A stretch of DNA of 64,000 bases from Nymphaea colorata (lineage: Eukaryota; Streptophyta; Magnoliopsida; Nymphaeales; Nymphaeaceae): positions 11,267,868 to 11,331,867 of the forward strand of contig NC_045150.1 of assembly GCF_008831285.2 (NCBI RefSeq). The letters are read 5' to 3'. Made by a program: the position numbers and the translations under genes. This document shows, in pieces, positions 48,564-61,467 of the stretch (positions are counted from its first letter, which is position 1; every line of letters begins with the position of its first letter). Below the pieces are notes generated by a model. That model made no database searches. It was not told the DNA's origin and saw nothing but the letters and a program-made list of their open reading frames with translations.

Positions 48564-50860
48564 ATGGCCAAATCAAAGAAGAACCTCAACGTTGAGGAAG
48601 GCACCGCCGATGAGGGCCAAACCGAGGCACCTCATCACTCCGAATCCGTAGAGATTCAAGAACCCCTTGCCGGTCGCATACTACAGCTAGAGCGGGATTT
48701 TAACCGCTGGAAACGAGAGATGCAAAACATGGACCAGCAACGTAGAAACGAGGCCGTCCGTAGAGAGGAGGAACAACAAAGGGAAACCAATGAGATGAAG
48801 GGCATGCTTAAAGCAATTACAGCCCATCTCAACATTGGTACAGATCGACCAACCTCGGATCCCTCCACGTCAGGCCGAGACAAAGGCAAGGGCAGATACG
48901 TTGAAGCGGACACCCATGACGCTTCACATTTTGGCACCCCGAGAGAAGGTGTCGGAAAAGGAAAGATGCACCCCCCGCCGGACCGCACTCAGCAAGAGAT
49001 GCGTAATTCCTTCCAACATCAACGCTTTGGTAACCCAAGCCAAAGCCGAAGCTATTATGGCTCGGAAGGAGAGGAGGGTGAATCTCCTCAAAGAGAACGA
49101 AGAAGAACCAACTCTCGGCAAGACGAGAGAAGAACCCCCACGTTAGATATGAATTTCCCAAATTCAATGGGGAAGGACTACGAGAGTGGGTCTTCATGGC
49201 AGAGCGTTACTTCGTTTGCCACCGCATTCCGGAGGAAGAATGGATAGAAATCGCGGCCGCTAACACCACGGGCGAAGCTACGACCCAATATCTCTAGTTT
49301 GATCACAAAACTAGAGAACCAACTTGGGAGAAGTTCAAAGCAAGCTTCCAACTCCGTTTCGGTGAATCCACCTACTTGGACTATGATGAAGATTTGAAGA
49401 AGTTAGTCCAAAGAACGATCGTGCCAGCCTACCACAAGGAATTCATCCGTCTGGCTAGCCGAGTCCAATGGACCGAGAAGGCACTTATCGGAGCCTTCAA
49501 AGGTGGATTGAAGCAGGAGGTTGTCTTAGAAATGAAAGTCCAGAACTATGACACCCTCGAGGAATGCTTTGCCAGGGCGTGAATATGTGAAGAGCGCCTA
49601 GAGGAGAAGCGAGCCTTGAAGAGGACTCGCAAGTTTGACAAGCAGAAGAAGAAACCAGCGTTCTCTTCTAGCTCACGGCCTAGGGGCAACGACGCTACTC
49701 CCTACCCACCACGAAGGGAGTACAAGGCCGATACAAGATCCGGTAGGAGCCCCCCTACCCGCTACTTCACACCGAAGCAAATTGAAGAATATCGAAGAAA
49801 AGGCTTATGCTATCGTTGTGAAGGAAAATGGGACAAAAACCATCAATGTAAATCGTTCTTCCATGTGATGGTGGTTAGTGATCCCGAATTCAGTAGCAGC
49901 TCGGATAGTGACTCATCCTCGAGTTCACCTTCCAGCTCTAGTTCCTCTTCTGAGGAAGAGGTGAGAACGAAGAGAAAGGCCAAGAGGCCGGAAAAGACAG
50001 AAACGAAGAAAGAGGAGACTCCAAAAGCCGAAGGCAAACCCGAGGAGGGTGAGTCTCTTCATACAATGCAAGACCCCCACAAGCCCAACGCCATGCGAGT
50101 TTTCGGGCGTATAAACGGGCAAAAAGTTTTGATTTTTCTTGATTGTGGAGCAACAAACAACTTCCTCACCGAGGAAGCAGCCCGGAGATGTAACGTGCCT
50201 CTACAACCAAGTAAACCCCAAACTATTGTCGTGGGAGGGGGCCACCGGCTGAAGTGCATGCACGAGGTTAAGGACATGGAGGTCACCATAAAAAAACGCA
50301 CCTTCAAAGTTGACTCGTTGGTCATACCCTTGGATGGAGTCGACTTAGTCCTAGGCATGTCTTGGTTCTTATCGTGGAAGGATATCCACTGGGACGTCAA
50401 GAATTTCTCTATGACGTTCATTCCAGAACTTGATGGGGAACCCATCACGTTGCAAGGACTAGCCAGCACAACAAGTCCTAAGGCCGCCCTGCGTTGCCTC
50501 GACCAGGAGCAGCCCGCTTGTTGGGTCCTTACGCTAGCTACAGATGTTCCGGGATCGGATGAGACAACTGAAGAACCGATCCCTCCCTCAATTCAGAATG
50601 TATTGAACGAGTTCCCGAAGATATTTGCGGAACCGAAAGGCCTACCTCCTCAAAGGGCCTAGGACCACCGCATAGTACTCACGCAAGGAGCTGAGCCTGT
50701 AAACGTCAGGCCTTATCGGTATGGGCATAGTCAGAAGGCGGAAATAGAACGCCTCGTAAAAGAAATGCTCCAAGACGGTATAATCCGCCCAAGCTGTAGT
50801 CTGTTCTCCTCTTCAGTACTCCTGGTTAAGAAAAAGGACAACACATGGAGGTTTTGTATT
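48564..50860 (+). pseudogene. Ty3/gypsy Gag-Pol, decayed
   Basis: Start MAKSKKNLNVEEG matches the minus copy. A one-base shift near 49130 moves the frame before FPKFNGEGLREWVF. In-frame stops lie at 49295 (TAG in place of Trp), 49580 (TGA) and 50660 (TAG where the minus copy has Tyr before DHRI). Recognisable parts are gag (ALIGAFKGGL), the zinc knuckle CYRCEGKWDKNHQC, an acidic Ser-rich spacer, the protease FLDCGATNNFL with DLVLGMSW, and the reverse transcriptase start [21 protein letters not shown]. The rest of pol is missing. Confidence 0.88.
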
Positions 50861-50862
50861 TG

Positions 50863-52113
50863 ATGATAGCCGGCGCGAAGGTCTATCTTTGAAAAGATTG
50901 TGGCGCCGGCGAGCTCATCCAACAACTCATCTATGACCGGAGAAGAAAAAGGACTGCTGCTTGGCTGAACTATGCCACTCTCTAACATTTCTTTAACCAG
51001 ACGCTCTATCTCAGCCTTCTGGTTATACCCATATCTGTAGGGCCGTACGTTGACTGGTTCGGCCCCTTGGGTCAATATAATTCGATGGTCGTAAGAACGA
51101 GGAGGAGGTAGTCCTTTTGGCTCCTCGAACAAATCCACATATCGGTCCAACACCGACTGTATCCGTGGAGGCACAACCTCTTCGTGCTCTTCTTTTGATG
51201 GCACATCTGTTGCTAGTGCCATCACCCAACACGCTGGTTGATCTGCCTCTATAGCTCGTAAGGCAGCCTTCGGACGTGTGGTGCTCGTGATGCTTTGTAG
51301 GGTCATCGGCTCATCTTCCCCATCGGGCGTGAAGGTCATACTGAAGTTCTTCACGTCCCACGATATGATACCCAAAGTGAAAAACCAGGGCATACCGAGA
51401 ATCAAGTCTACTCCATCGAGTGGAATAACCAAGAAATCAATTTTGAAGGGCTTTTTCTTAATGACGACTTCCATGTTCTTCCCTTCGTTAAGGCATTTCA
51501 GCCTTAGACCCCCTCCCACGACTATTGTTTGGGGTGAGCTGGATTCGAGGGGCACCTTACACTTTTTGGCGGCTTCCTCAGTTAGGAAGTTTCGTGTGGC
51601 CCCGTTGTCCAACAAAATGAGGATCTTCTTGCCGTTGATCCTCCCAAACACACGGAATGAGTTGGGCTTGTTCGGGTCTTGCATTGAGTGAAGAGACTCG
51701 GCCTCTGTGGGTTTTTCCTCTTTAATGGGAGTCTCTTCCTTGGCTGTTTCTTTCTTTTTCTCGGTCTTTTTACTTCTGCACTTTTGAATTACTTCCTCCT
51801 CTGAAGAGGACGAGCTGGACTCGTAGGAAGCGCTGGAGGATGAGTCACTATCAGTACACGAGCTGAAATCTATATCACTTATCACTTGTACCCGGAAGTA
51901 GGCTGGGCACTTGTCATACTTATCCCATTTACCCTCACACCTATAACACAGACCCTTGCGTCTGTATTCCTCAATTTGTTGAGGCGTGAGGTAGCGTAGG
52001 GACGGTTTCTTGCCCTGCCCTTGATTAGAGTTCTGGTAGGGCCGTGGTTCGTTCCCCCTTTTGAAGGGAACTATCTCCTTTCTAGGATTGCGAGAACCAG
52101 AGGTGTAGGAGCT
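50863..52113 (-). pseudogene. Ty3/gypsy Pol part: zinc knuckle, protease, start of reverse transcriptase
   Basis: The frame continues from Gag after one TGA. It holds a knuckle-like CYRCEGKWDKYDKC (the His of the plus copy is Asp here), an acidic spacer, protease LLDNGATRNFL with DLILGMPWF, and reverse transcriptase up to AGYHQIQ. The apparent open frame beyond 50863 is antisense reading of the other copy. The catalytic YxDD box, RNase H and integrase are absent. Confidence 0.85.
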
Positions 52114-53319
52114 TCATTTCCTCTGCTTATCAAATTTATGAGCCTTTTTCTCGGCTCTTCTTTCCTCGATTCTTTCTTCATAAAGACGGGCCATGGCGAT
52201 GCATTCTTCCAACTTTTCAAAGCGATGAATCCTCATTTCTCGCTTTATGTCGTTTCTAAGGCCTCCCTTAAAAGCTCCGATGAGGGCTTTTTCAGGCCAT
52301 CTGACCATGCTAGCTAGGCGCTCGAACTGCCTTTTGTAGGCTGGCACGGTAGTGGTCTGGACTAGATTTTTTAAGTCCTCATCGTAGTCAATGAATGTGG
52401 AATCTCCAAATTGGAGTTGGAGACTGGCCTTGTATGTGGAATCTCCAAATTGGAGTTGGAGACTGGCCTTGTATTTTTCCCACGTTTGTTCTTCGTTATT
52501 GTGGTTAAACCACAAATAATGCGTTGTAGCTTCCCCGGTCATGTTTGCCGTAGCTATCTCAATCCATTCTGCCTCGGGAACGTGGTGACAAAGGAAGTAC
52601 CGCTCTGCCATGAAGAGCCATTCACGCAAGTGTTCCCCATTGAACTTAGGGAACTCATATCGGACTGAGGGTGTCCGTCGCTCTTCTTGCCTTTGGTGGA
52701 ATCGAGACCCTCTTCTTTGACGAGCTGGAGACTCGTCTTGCTCCCCTTCGGAAGTGAGCTCCACTCGGTTTTGACTATGGTGTCCAAAACGTGGTGCTCG
52801 GGGAGTCCTATCATCGTAGGCATCCTGTTGATGCCTGCCTTGAGGAGGCGCCATGGTATTGCGCCGACCTCCTTCTGTACTTGTCCCAATATGAGAGATG
52901 TTATTGGGATCGACCTCAGTGTCAGTTTGGTAGTTTGGTGCAACTAACAAACCCTTACCCTTGTCTGGGCGTGTATTCGGGCCCTGAGTAGCCCTCTCTG
53001 TACCTTGCTGCTGGTTCGAGGTTAGAACCCTAAACATTGCTCGTACTTCATCCATTTCGTTCTGTTGGTTCCTCCTCATTTCGGCTAAGTCTTTGTGGAG
53101 TTCGCCGAATTGTCTCTCTATATCCCTCCGTCTATGGTTTTCGGCCTTATCCATGTCTCGACAGTACTGGCCGAATTCACGCTCAAGGTTGCCAAGACGG
53201 TTGATAGTATGCTCGGACATCTCCATGTTGGAAGCCCTATGAGCGACTTCTTGAGGGTCCGAAGTGGTTTCCTCAAGCACGGGCTCGTCGGGGTTCAAGT
53301 TTTTCTTCGACTTGGCCAT
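52114..53319 (-). pseudogene. Ty3/gypsy Gag, ends at an in-frame TGA
   Basis: MAKSKKNLNPDEP start, a coiled-coil-like charged region, then VRYEFPKFNGEHLREWLF and the capsid region with EKALIGAFKGGL. It contains a 13-residue in-frame duplication of YKASLQLQFGDST. The TGA at 52116-52114 comes after KFDKQRK; the frame stays open beyond it into the zinc knuckle, so this looks like one nonsense mutation in a continuous Gag-Pol. Confidence 0.85.
52397..52474 (-). repeat. 39-bp in-frame tandem duplication inside gypsy gag
   Basis: Two identical 39-bp units (52397-52435, 52436-52474), adding 13 residues. The plus copy has one unit. Confidence 0.9.
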
Positions 53320-53891
53320 TTGTAAAATCTGGTTTGACCAGCGCCAAGGATGCACTATGCTAAGGAAATCCTAACTACGAAAATCCAAAAACTGCCTAGA
53401 CTGCCACTCTTAAGACTGAAATCCAAATAAAGGACGACTGCCACTCTCAAATCTGCCCACGTTGCCGCTGCTCAAACTGCCGCGCGTGAGACCTAAGGCG
53501 AGGGAGACGGGTTGGCCCGCCTAATGCCGCACTTCGCCTAAGTGCCTCGGCAATCACACTTCGCTCTCGGCCGGGCTCAAAGAGCCTAAATCACCGCACT
53601 CTCCTAGTGCGTCGGTGACGCACCTCGAGCTTGGCTGCCCTCGGGTGTACAAGGCGTACAACCCTACACTTGCCAAGAGTGAACAAGCGAAGCCTAGATC
53701 TACGCAACTAAAGAAACCGTGGCTGGACTCTGACGACTGTTCTAACTACCGAAGACCCAAGATGACTAGAAGACCACTGAAATAACCAGAAAACCAAGAG
53801 AAATCCGCTGGCACTACCCGTTGATGTCGACGATGCGAAGGTCCAAGTGCTCAAACTACGGATATTCCTCAAGAGGCGCTCTGATACCAAT

Positions 53892-55135
53892 TGTTAGGAC
53901 CGCACCGGTGGGTCTAAGAAAATCCGACCAATGCAATCCTAATCTTCCCAGGACCTTCTTGAGGCCTATTCTAAAAACCAAAATCCTAAACAATTAAATA
54001 CAGAAAGCTACCCGGCCGAACAGGACCCCGGCTCAAACCCAGTTAAGTAGAGTAATACAAGTCACGGTTACCCATCCCAAAACCTAACTACGGATAGCCT
54101 ACTACAAGAACACTAGCAGGGTCGGCGAGGCCTTACAAACGTGAGCGATACAAATATGAAATCTCTCGCAACTCACTCACAAACCACGCAAACCACTTCT
54201 AACGGCCAAACCACACCCAACAAAAGCAAATAGGTGGTCTCGCTCCTTGTGGTCGTGTCTCGGGCACAGTGCCCTCGAGGTACCTCACAGGGAGCAGGGC
54301 CGGAGCCAAGGCTAAAACAAAAGAGAAAGCAAACTAAGATACTGCCCTTAACAAACAAAATAAAAACCCGCCCGTGCTACAAGGGGGATCAAGAGTGTAC
54401 CGGCCAAGGAAAGTCCTTGGCGTAGCCGGATAGTCACCCGGGGTGAGAACCAATCCCCGGGTATTGCAGCTTGCTGTTCTAGAAGTCCGCTTGCGGAGAG
54501 ACTCCTCGGATGCCTGCTGCACTCGTCAGTCCGCTGGCCGAAGGATGCTGGGCGATGAGCTCGCCGCTGAAATCCTAGCCGATGCGCCTGAGAAGGTAGC
54601 CGCTCGCCGTTGGCCGAGAGCTCGCGCTGTCGCGGGATGCGCGTCTACCGGGTTGGAACTGACCGACGGGCCGCCTGGAAGAAACCGCGCGTCGGACTGC
54701 CTACGGATGCCGGCTGGGGAGACGCGCGGATGACTGGCGATGCGGGTAGCGCTTGGCGCTGAAGGAGACGCGGCTGGATGCCGATGTTCGTGACGGTGGC
54801 CACTGCCGGAGAGGACGACGCTGTCGTGGCCGGAAGGGCCGCCTGTGTGCCGAGGGGGGCTGCTGCCGGAAGGGCAGCGCCTACCTACCTGCCGTCGGGT
54901 GTGGCTCGGCCACGCTCGTCGCTGGATGCCGACGGTGAAGGTCGCGGCCGAGGCAAGGGGCCGGAGGGAGCCGGCGTAGCCTAGTCCTAACTAAGGCTGG
55001 GGTTGGCTCGGTTCGGCTGGGCTCTACTAGGTAGGTTGGTCTAGTCAAGATGGGCTCGGGTTGGGGTAGGCCAGGCAGAGTGTGACGTAGGTGCGAGTGG
55101 GTAACCTAACTAAGAGAGGCTTTGATTTTCAGATT
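53892..55135 (-). repeat. LTR of the minus-strand gypsy copy, probably truncated
   Basis: Minus-strand sequence ends CCTAACA before the primer site, as in the other copy. GC-rich and diverged from 46880-48002 but collinear with it. Confidence 0.65.
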
Positions 55136-55840
55136 AGTGTAACCCTTTCTAAAAAACTGCATCCCCATTCAAACATCTGAAATTCTGTCTCATCCGGACC
55201 TGCTGCAGCCTCTACCTCATTACAGGAAGTGGCATTGGTCTCTCGACTGATTTCTGCTGCTTCCAAGCACGCCCAGTGACCTTCTCCTCTAGAAACGCAA
55301 GGTCACGGCGACTTCTCCGGTGGATCCCCAAGTGGTCACTGTCCCTGCAAAACATCTCAGCAGCGACATCCTCCTCCAAGCTCTAATCGAAAAGAGCCTC
55401 CCACTCCCTTCTATGTTGTCGGTCGTCCCCATCTTTCTTCCGCTTTTTTTACGTTGTCTTCAGTGCTTTCTCCTTCTCCTTCATCATCTGCCTCACTACT
55501 TTTGCATCTTTCCACTTCTCTGCCTGTGCATAACTATTAGCCGTAAGGATGTAAGTTCCCTCGTTCTCTGGCTCCGATTCAAACAATCGACTGGCAGCAA
55601 GAGAGGCTATGCTCGGAGTATCATTGCTTGGTTCATCCCTCTAATTGGAAGCAGCGAGGGAGGTGGTACTTTCTTGTGAAGATGATGGAGGTTTATTGCT
55701 TGGAATTGTCATTAGCAATTATTTTACAAACTAAACATCAATTTTATAATTATGACCAAACAGAAAATAACGTTTAGGTTGTTGACAGCTTTTAATATCT
55801 TTATAACTATCAATGGACGGTAGTTATTAAGAAATTAATA
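55136..55840. other. No recognisable gene
   Basis: A 119-codon plus frame (55320-55679) is CT-rich and matches nothing I know. Confidence 0.4.
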
Positions 55841-55841
55841 G

Positions 55842-55842
55842 T

Positions 55843-55907
<65 letters not shown>
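55842..55907. repeat. (TA)n(GA)n compound microsatellite
   Basis: Forms the 3' limit of the LINE fragment. Confidence 0.95.
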
Positions 55908-55911
<4 letters not shown>

Positions 55912-56221
55912 ATGACGTTGTCTACTGTGAAGATCCTCGACCAAGCTCCAGCACAACCTGCATCAGACATGATATGATAGTTGGGAATTCTAGGTTGTAG
56001 CCGAATGACATTGTCTGCTGTGAGTTTGTGATCCAAAATGATCGCAATGGAGGGCTTTTCCTTGCTAGGAACTGTAGCAGATCCCTTTGCTTAGCCCCAT
56101 TCGCCGTCCCTCTAACATTCCAACTCACTATCTTCATGGCAGGGATGAGCCTCGTCTCCCTTCCCCTTGTTCTCTTTTCCCTCCAAGTCCCCACCTTGTT
56201 CATTAGTAGACATGTCTTCAT
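55912..56221 (-). pseudogene. LINE (non-LTR) fragment: start of ORF2 endonuclease
   Basis: The minus frame contains MKIVSWNVRGTANGAKQRDLLQFL, the typical start of the AP-endonuclease domain in plant L1-type LINEs. The following catalytic motifs are gone: a stop and a microsatellite follow. A Lys/Glu-rich frame upstream (about 56150-56270) that overlaps this start could be the end of ORF1. Confidence 0.75.
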
Positions 56222-56559
56222 CCTTGTCCTTAGACTCCATCATCAATTTCCCATGAATCACAACTACTTTTCTTCTTAGTAGCTTTACCTCCCGAGTTGC
56301 CGTTGATAGACTTCTTCGTGGAGGCTGCTACCCCAAGGCGTCCACTAGCGATGGGAGCATGGCCCTCCTGCGCTTGAACTGGCTTATCTCCTTGTGATTG
56401 AGGTTCCGGTTGACCATAATATCGATCACCCGCTGGTCTCTCTTAATCCAATTAGAGAGATTCAAATCTTCATGTTAATATATGTTTTTATCCAAATCTC
56501 CAAGTTTGATCCATGGTCCATTTGTCTCATTGCACAAGATTGTGCCAAGCGTCTTCTTG

Positions 56560-59500
56560 TCAGATCTAAACCCTAGATCTCAAGGTTTCATTGTTTTTCT
56601 TAAATATCATTAAGAGAACCCCTAGGGTTGTTGCCCAACCTTCTCCCTCTTTTTTGATAATTAAAAAAAAAAACCCTATTTCATTCGAAAAACCACTTAT
56701 ACTTTCCTAAAACGTGGCTCAATTTCAACTTTAAAACGAGGCTGGGGAGGAGGGGATCTAAGAAGCACCCCAAAGTTGGTGTGGAAATCAAAGAGTACTC
56801 CAAACCAGTCGGCCAAGAGGAGGAATGAAAAAGAAAAGAAGAATAGGAAGAAGAAAGGAAGAAGGAAAGAAGGAGAAGAAAAAAAAAAGCACGTCCTCTC
56901 TTTTCCTCTAATTCTCTCCCTCTCTACGTCCGCTCTCTTTCTTTCCCTCTCTCTACGACACTTCCTGTTTCTACCCCTCTTTCTCTTTCTAGTTGATCCC
57001 CCTATTTTTGCTCTTCTATGGCCTTGGGCCTATCCAATCATCGCATTATGTAATAACTCTCATTATTATTGCATTCCACTTTACACGGATCAAGTTATGA
57101 GTAGAAATGACATTCGCCACCATGGACGTGTCATCCTCTTAAAAATATTTGATTCCATCTCACCATGCATATGCATCATATTTACTTTTATGCATTCGTA
57201 TTCATGTCATTTACTCAAGCCCTATGTCGAGTAAGGAAGTAGTGAGCCTCCTTTGGAAGCTAACTTTGCATTCATTCATGCATACTCCAAAGTTGATTCA
57301 AGTATGAGAGGTGATTGGCTACCTTTGGAGGTATCATTTGCTTGAAAGTTTCAATGGAAGAGTTGGCTTCATGACATATTCTAATTGTGGAAAAGAGTAG
57401 AAGATTGGTTTAACCATCTTCTTCAAACACCTACAATTAGAAGCTAACTTTGCATACACATATTCACTTTAAATTGCATTCATACAACTTATACCGTTTT
57501 TGCTTTGTGTGTGTATAAAGTATTTTGAATGTTGGTAGAACCAATGTGTTGTAAGGGTTACCTTGCTAATAACTAATCCACAATATTCAATTATGCGGGA
57601 TGCATGTGTACCTATTGTATTGGAGATAAACAACATGTGTTGTATGGGTTACCTTGGTCCCATTTAGTCCTATTCAATCAATGGGGGGTTTGATTGGATT
57701 GTTTGATTATATTTCACGTTAGAATATTTCGTATTAGAATGATTGTTATATTTACTTTCATAGGTCATTTTGCATAATTCATCATATTTGTTATCATGAA
57801 TGGTTTGATCATGTTTAGAATGATAAAACATTAGATGTGAAGTCTTTAGGATACGTTTTTAGATGCTATTTCTAAATTTAACGTCTTGACTAGTTGAGTT
57901 CATGCTAAAATCGAAATGATGAAAAGGTCAAATTTTTACCCAGCTTCAACGAACATTGATGAATGGTAAAAGCCTGCGTGTAGTCCTATGTACCTAGCAT
58001 CTACACACCAAGTTTTAACTAATTCTAAGTTTTATTGGTTCCCCCATTTGGTCCAATTTTAGAAACTGGGTTACCTACAAATCTGAGACTGCAGAAATTG
58101 GTCATGTAATTAAAACATGTCCTTAACTACATATTTCCTAATCCGTAGGTGTTTTGTGAGTTTCATAAAATGATAAAAGTTTACCCTGTATGTCTAGTTT
58201 CTCCCTATAAAAATTTCAGAACAATCAGAGTTTGTTTGTCCTATCTGCCATCCAAACTACAAAAGCCTATTTTATGTCAAAAATTGTGTCAAACAGTTTA
58301 AAAATACAAGTTGTTACATATTGTCAAATTGGAAAATCCCCAAAAGAGTATCATGGTTTAGAGTTTGAGCATGTCCAAGTAGTCAACTAAAGTGATTCAA
58401 TGCATTTGGGTTAGCAATTTAACCAATTTGAGAGAAAACCCTCTTCTTGGACCTTTAGATTTCATACATATTCATGCATTTGAATATAAAATTCACTTTG
58501 TTTTAGAGGCCAAAACTTGTTTTCTCCAAAAGAGTAATTCATGTTTTGCGTTGAGCACGACTAAATAATCATTGGAAGGTATTCATGTAGTTTTAGAGGC
58601 TATTAGAACCCAAATCCTTAGAATCATCATCTATTCCCTTAATTTCATATGCATTTATGTTAAGAAAAGGCTAACAAGAGTTCAACCCAATTTAGACGTT
58701 AGAACCTAATTTGTTAAATTCTCCTTTATTTTCTACTTTTTTTAGTGTCTAAAGAACCAATTTAGTAAATCAAACTTGATTTTTGTCTAGTAGGAATCAG
58801 ATTTCTACCTTTGAACATTTTCATTTAGGTATTTAAGAAGATGCCACGTGATTCTAAAAGTCTTTCAAGTAAGTTTTGTCAAAATCATTATTTAGAACCT
58901 ATATTGTTATGTGTTTTAACACTTTAAAAAGTCCAATTAGAAAGCCAAATCCAATTTTCTTCATCTAGGAACCCCATATTTTTCATTAGAAATATTTCAT
59001 TAGTCATTTAAAACAATTCTACATAGTTTTAAGTCCTATTAGAGTTGAATTTATCCTAGTTGCTTTTAGAACCTAAGTTTTATATGCTTTAATATGTAAA
59101 AAACCCCCCAAATATGTTAAATTTGGATTTTCCTAATTTGGCATCTCATTTTTTATAATAGACAACTGCAATTAAGTCATTTGGGTCGTGTTCATGCAGC
59201 TCTACAAATTGTTGGAACCTATTCTGCTAGAAACTCACTTTGGAACCCATGTAGTTATACTTAGTTATGTGTTTTAAAATCCAATCAATGAACCAGTTTT
59301 GATTTTCCCTTAATAGGTACCTTGTTTTTTATTCTAATACCTTTAATTGATCAAGCCGACTGTGTTCATATAACTTTCCAAGTTGTTTGATTATATTTTG
59401 TTAAAATCATACCCATAAACCATGTAGTTTGCATGTAGTTATGAATTTTACTAGTTTAGAAACCCACTTCGCACCCGAAATAGCTAACAAATAGCATTTT

Positions 59501-61460
59501 CTTGAGCTTCTTGTATTGGTAACTTTCATTTAGTATGAACAAAGTTGCTTCAAGTGATATAACTTGAATTGAATGCCTAGAAGTTGAGCTGACCCCTTTT
59601 CCCAAGTATGCTTATGCAAAAGTGCAGTTTGCACAATTTTTCACTACGCCTATTTTGCACATTTATAACTTTTCACCCAACATAGATTTTTCCATTCTAC
59701 AAAAAAAAAAATATTAGTTCATTTAATAGAGAGTCTACCTATCAAATCCAATCTAAAATCAAGATCATTTGCACTAATTTATACCGCCTCAAACTTTCAG
59801 AAAAACCAGTTTCGTAAAAAAATTACAGTAAGATACAAGTGTTTATTCCCCCAAGTGTGTATAGTTTTACCTAAATAAACTTTTTTCAATCTTGTTTGTA
59901 TCATAACTTCTCATTTATGACAGGTAATTGATATTTGCTACTTGAATTTTTTTTCACATGTTTAAAGAAGGTTCATGCTAAATTTCATCAAAATCCAAGA
60001 TCATTTGATATACTTTATAGCTTGCGTTACATTTTACCAAATCTTGTAGTTTAAAATGTTGTTTTTGATGAAAATTAAGCCACCTAGGTATCCATTTTCA
60101 TTGTTTGACATTGTTTTTCACATGCACGCATTTGAGTAGCTTCAATTTGTCTATTTGGGTGATGTTAGTCATTTTTCATAGGATTTCCAAGCTTTTCATA
60201 TGTCAAACTTCCTTATTCACATTGTCTAATTACAACTATTTACTATAGATTTCAAGTAGCTAGTTCTTCATCCAATGCCAATTCTAACCTTTGTTTTAAA
60301 TTCAAATAAGTTTGTCTAAGTCAACCCTACGTCACCCATAGTGGTATAACTTGATTTTTTTATGATTCATGATTCTAACATATTGAGTTGAGTTTCATCC
60401 ATTTCAGTTTTCATCAATATTCATTATCTTCTTCTTCCATATCATATTTTCACGTCATACACTTATGTGACCCTTGATGGCCACTCTATGTCATTAAGCT
60501 ACCCTGAAAAGGGTAAAGTCATGTTATTTGCTTTCATATGCATCTAATATAGCTTGCTTTTATATGCATCTCATATAGTTTGCTTTTATGTTTGCATGCA
60601 TGGAATGATTTATCATGCATAGCATGTAACTCAAATTTCTATCATTTTACATGTTGGTCAACACGAATACTTTGGCACACTCACAATCCTCTTAAAAACC
60701 AATGTGGATTTGGCACGGTTCGTTTAGTTGGATAAATCCTCCTAAACAGTGAAGGTCAAATGCCTCGGCATTTTTTAGGATACACTTTCAAAATTGCATC
60801 ATGATTTCCAACTTTTATTTCCAAGTATTTTCAACCTTGTTTCACCAAACACTTCATTTTATCAATGAATTTCAACTTGTTTAGCTAAAATGATCTTCCA
60901 AAACCCATTTCCTAACCAAGATCCATGTCATTTAGGAATAAAATATCAAGACCAACCTCTCATTTTAAATTTCTCTATTACATGTCAACCCTGAGATACC
61001 CAATTTGATAAGAACTTCAATTTTCAAAACCTCATACACCATGTAGCTAGGTTACATCCATAACCCAATGATCAAGGGACATGATTGAATCATATACCTC
61101 TTGTTTCAAGATCAACATCCTGAGGGTATCTTTAGCTTTTAAAATCAGTTTTATTTTTAAAACTAGGTTAATATGCATATGCATATATTGTTCATTAGGC
61201 TTGAAGTATAACATTTATTGTATACAATCAATAAGTGAAGAAGGTTTTACACTTTGGATAGATTAACCTTGCTAAAGATAACAAGAATAGTTGATCCTCA
61301 TATTGATAGGATGAGCCCCATCTTATTTTAATGGAATGAAACTACTTTAAAACCCTATGAAGTTAAAAAAACATAAACATAGAATGAAACCAAAGAACTT
61401 TAAACTATATTCTACAGAAAACTGAATATGTGTTTATACATAAGAACAAACAAAATACAA
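56560..61460. other. About 5 kb of AT-rich sequence without recognisable genes
   Basis: Apart from the CT-rich 56880-57000 patch and the 26-bp repeat near 60.5 kb, the sequence is uniform, with no frame above about 60 codons after 57.2 kb. Its evenness could mean one long noncoding part of a mobile element. Confidence 0.4.
60528..60600 (+). repeat. 26-bp imperfect tandem repeat
   Basis: TTGCTTTCATATGCATCTAA and TTGCTTTTATATGCATCTCA, then a partial third unit. Confidence 0.65.
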
Positions 61461-61467
61461 ACTCCTA

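Larger units (their letters stand above)
46880..50862 (+). mobile_element. Ty3/gypsy retrotransposon, plus-strand copy, broken, cut inside reverse transcriptase
   Basis: An LTR ends in CCTAACA at 48002 and is followed by the primer site TTGGTATCAGAGC. The part of the LTR shared with the minus copy starts near 46880; similar CT-rich sequence runs back to about 45980, so the real left edge may be there. Gag starts at 48564 (MAKSKKNLN). Pol follows with a zinc knuckle, protease and the start of reverse transcriptase. It stops near 50860 after [14 protein letters not shown] and meets the minus copy tail to tail. No 3' LTR remains. It carries one frameshift and three stops. Confidence 0.85.
50863..55135 (-). 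mobile_element. Ty3/gypsy retrotransposon, minus-strand copy, cut inside reverse transcriptase
   Basis: An LTR-like stretch ends at 53892, next to TTGGTATCAGAGCGCC on the minus strand. Gag starts at 53319, then zinc knuckle, protease and reverse transcriptase as far as [14 protein letters not shown] near 50863, where it abuts the plus copy. The right end of the LTR is lost near 55135, because sequence beyond shows no similarity to the other LTR. It is a relative, not a recent duplicate, of the plus copy: the proteins differ at many positions. Confidence 0.85.
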
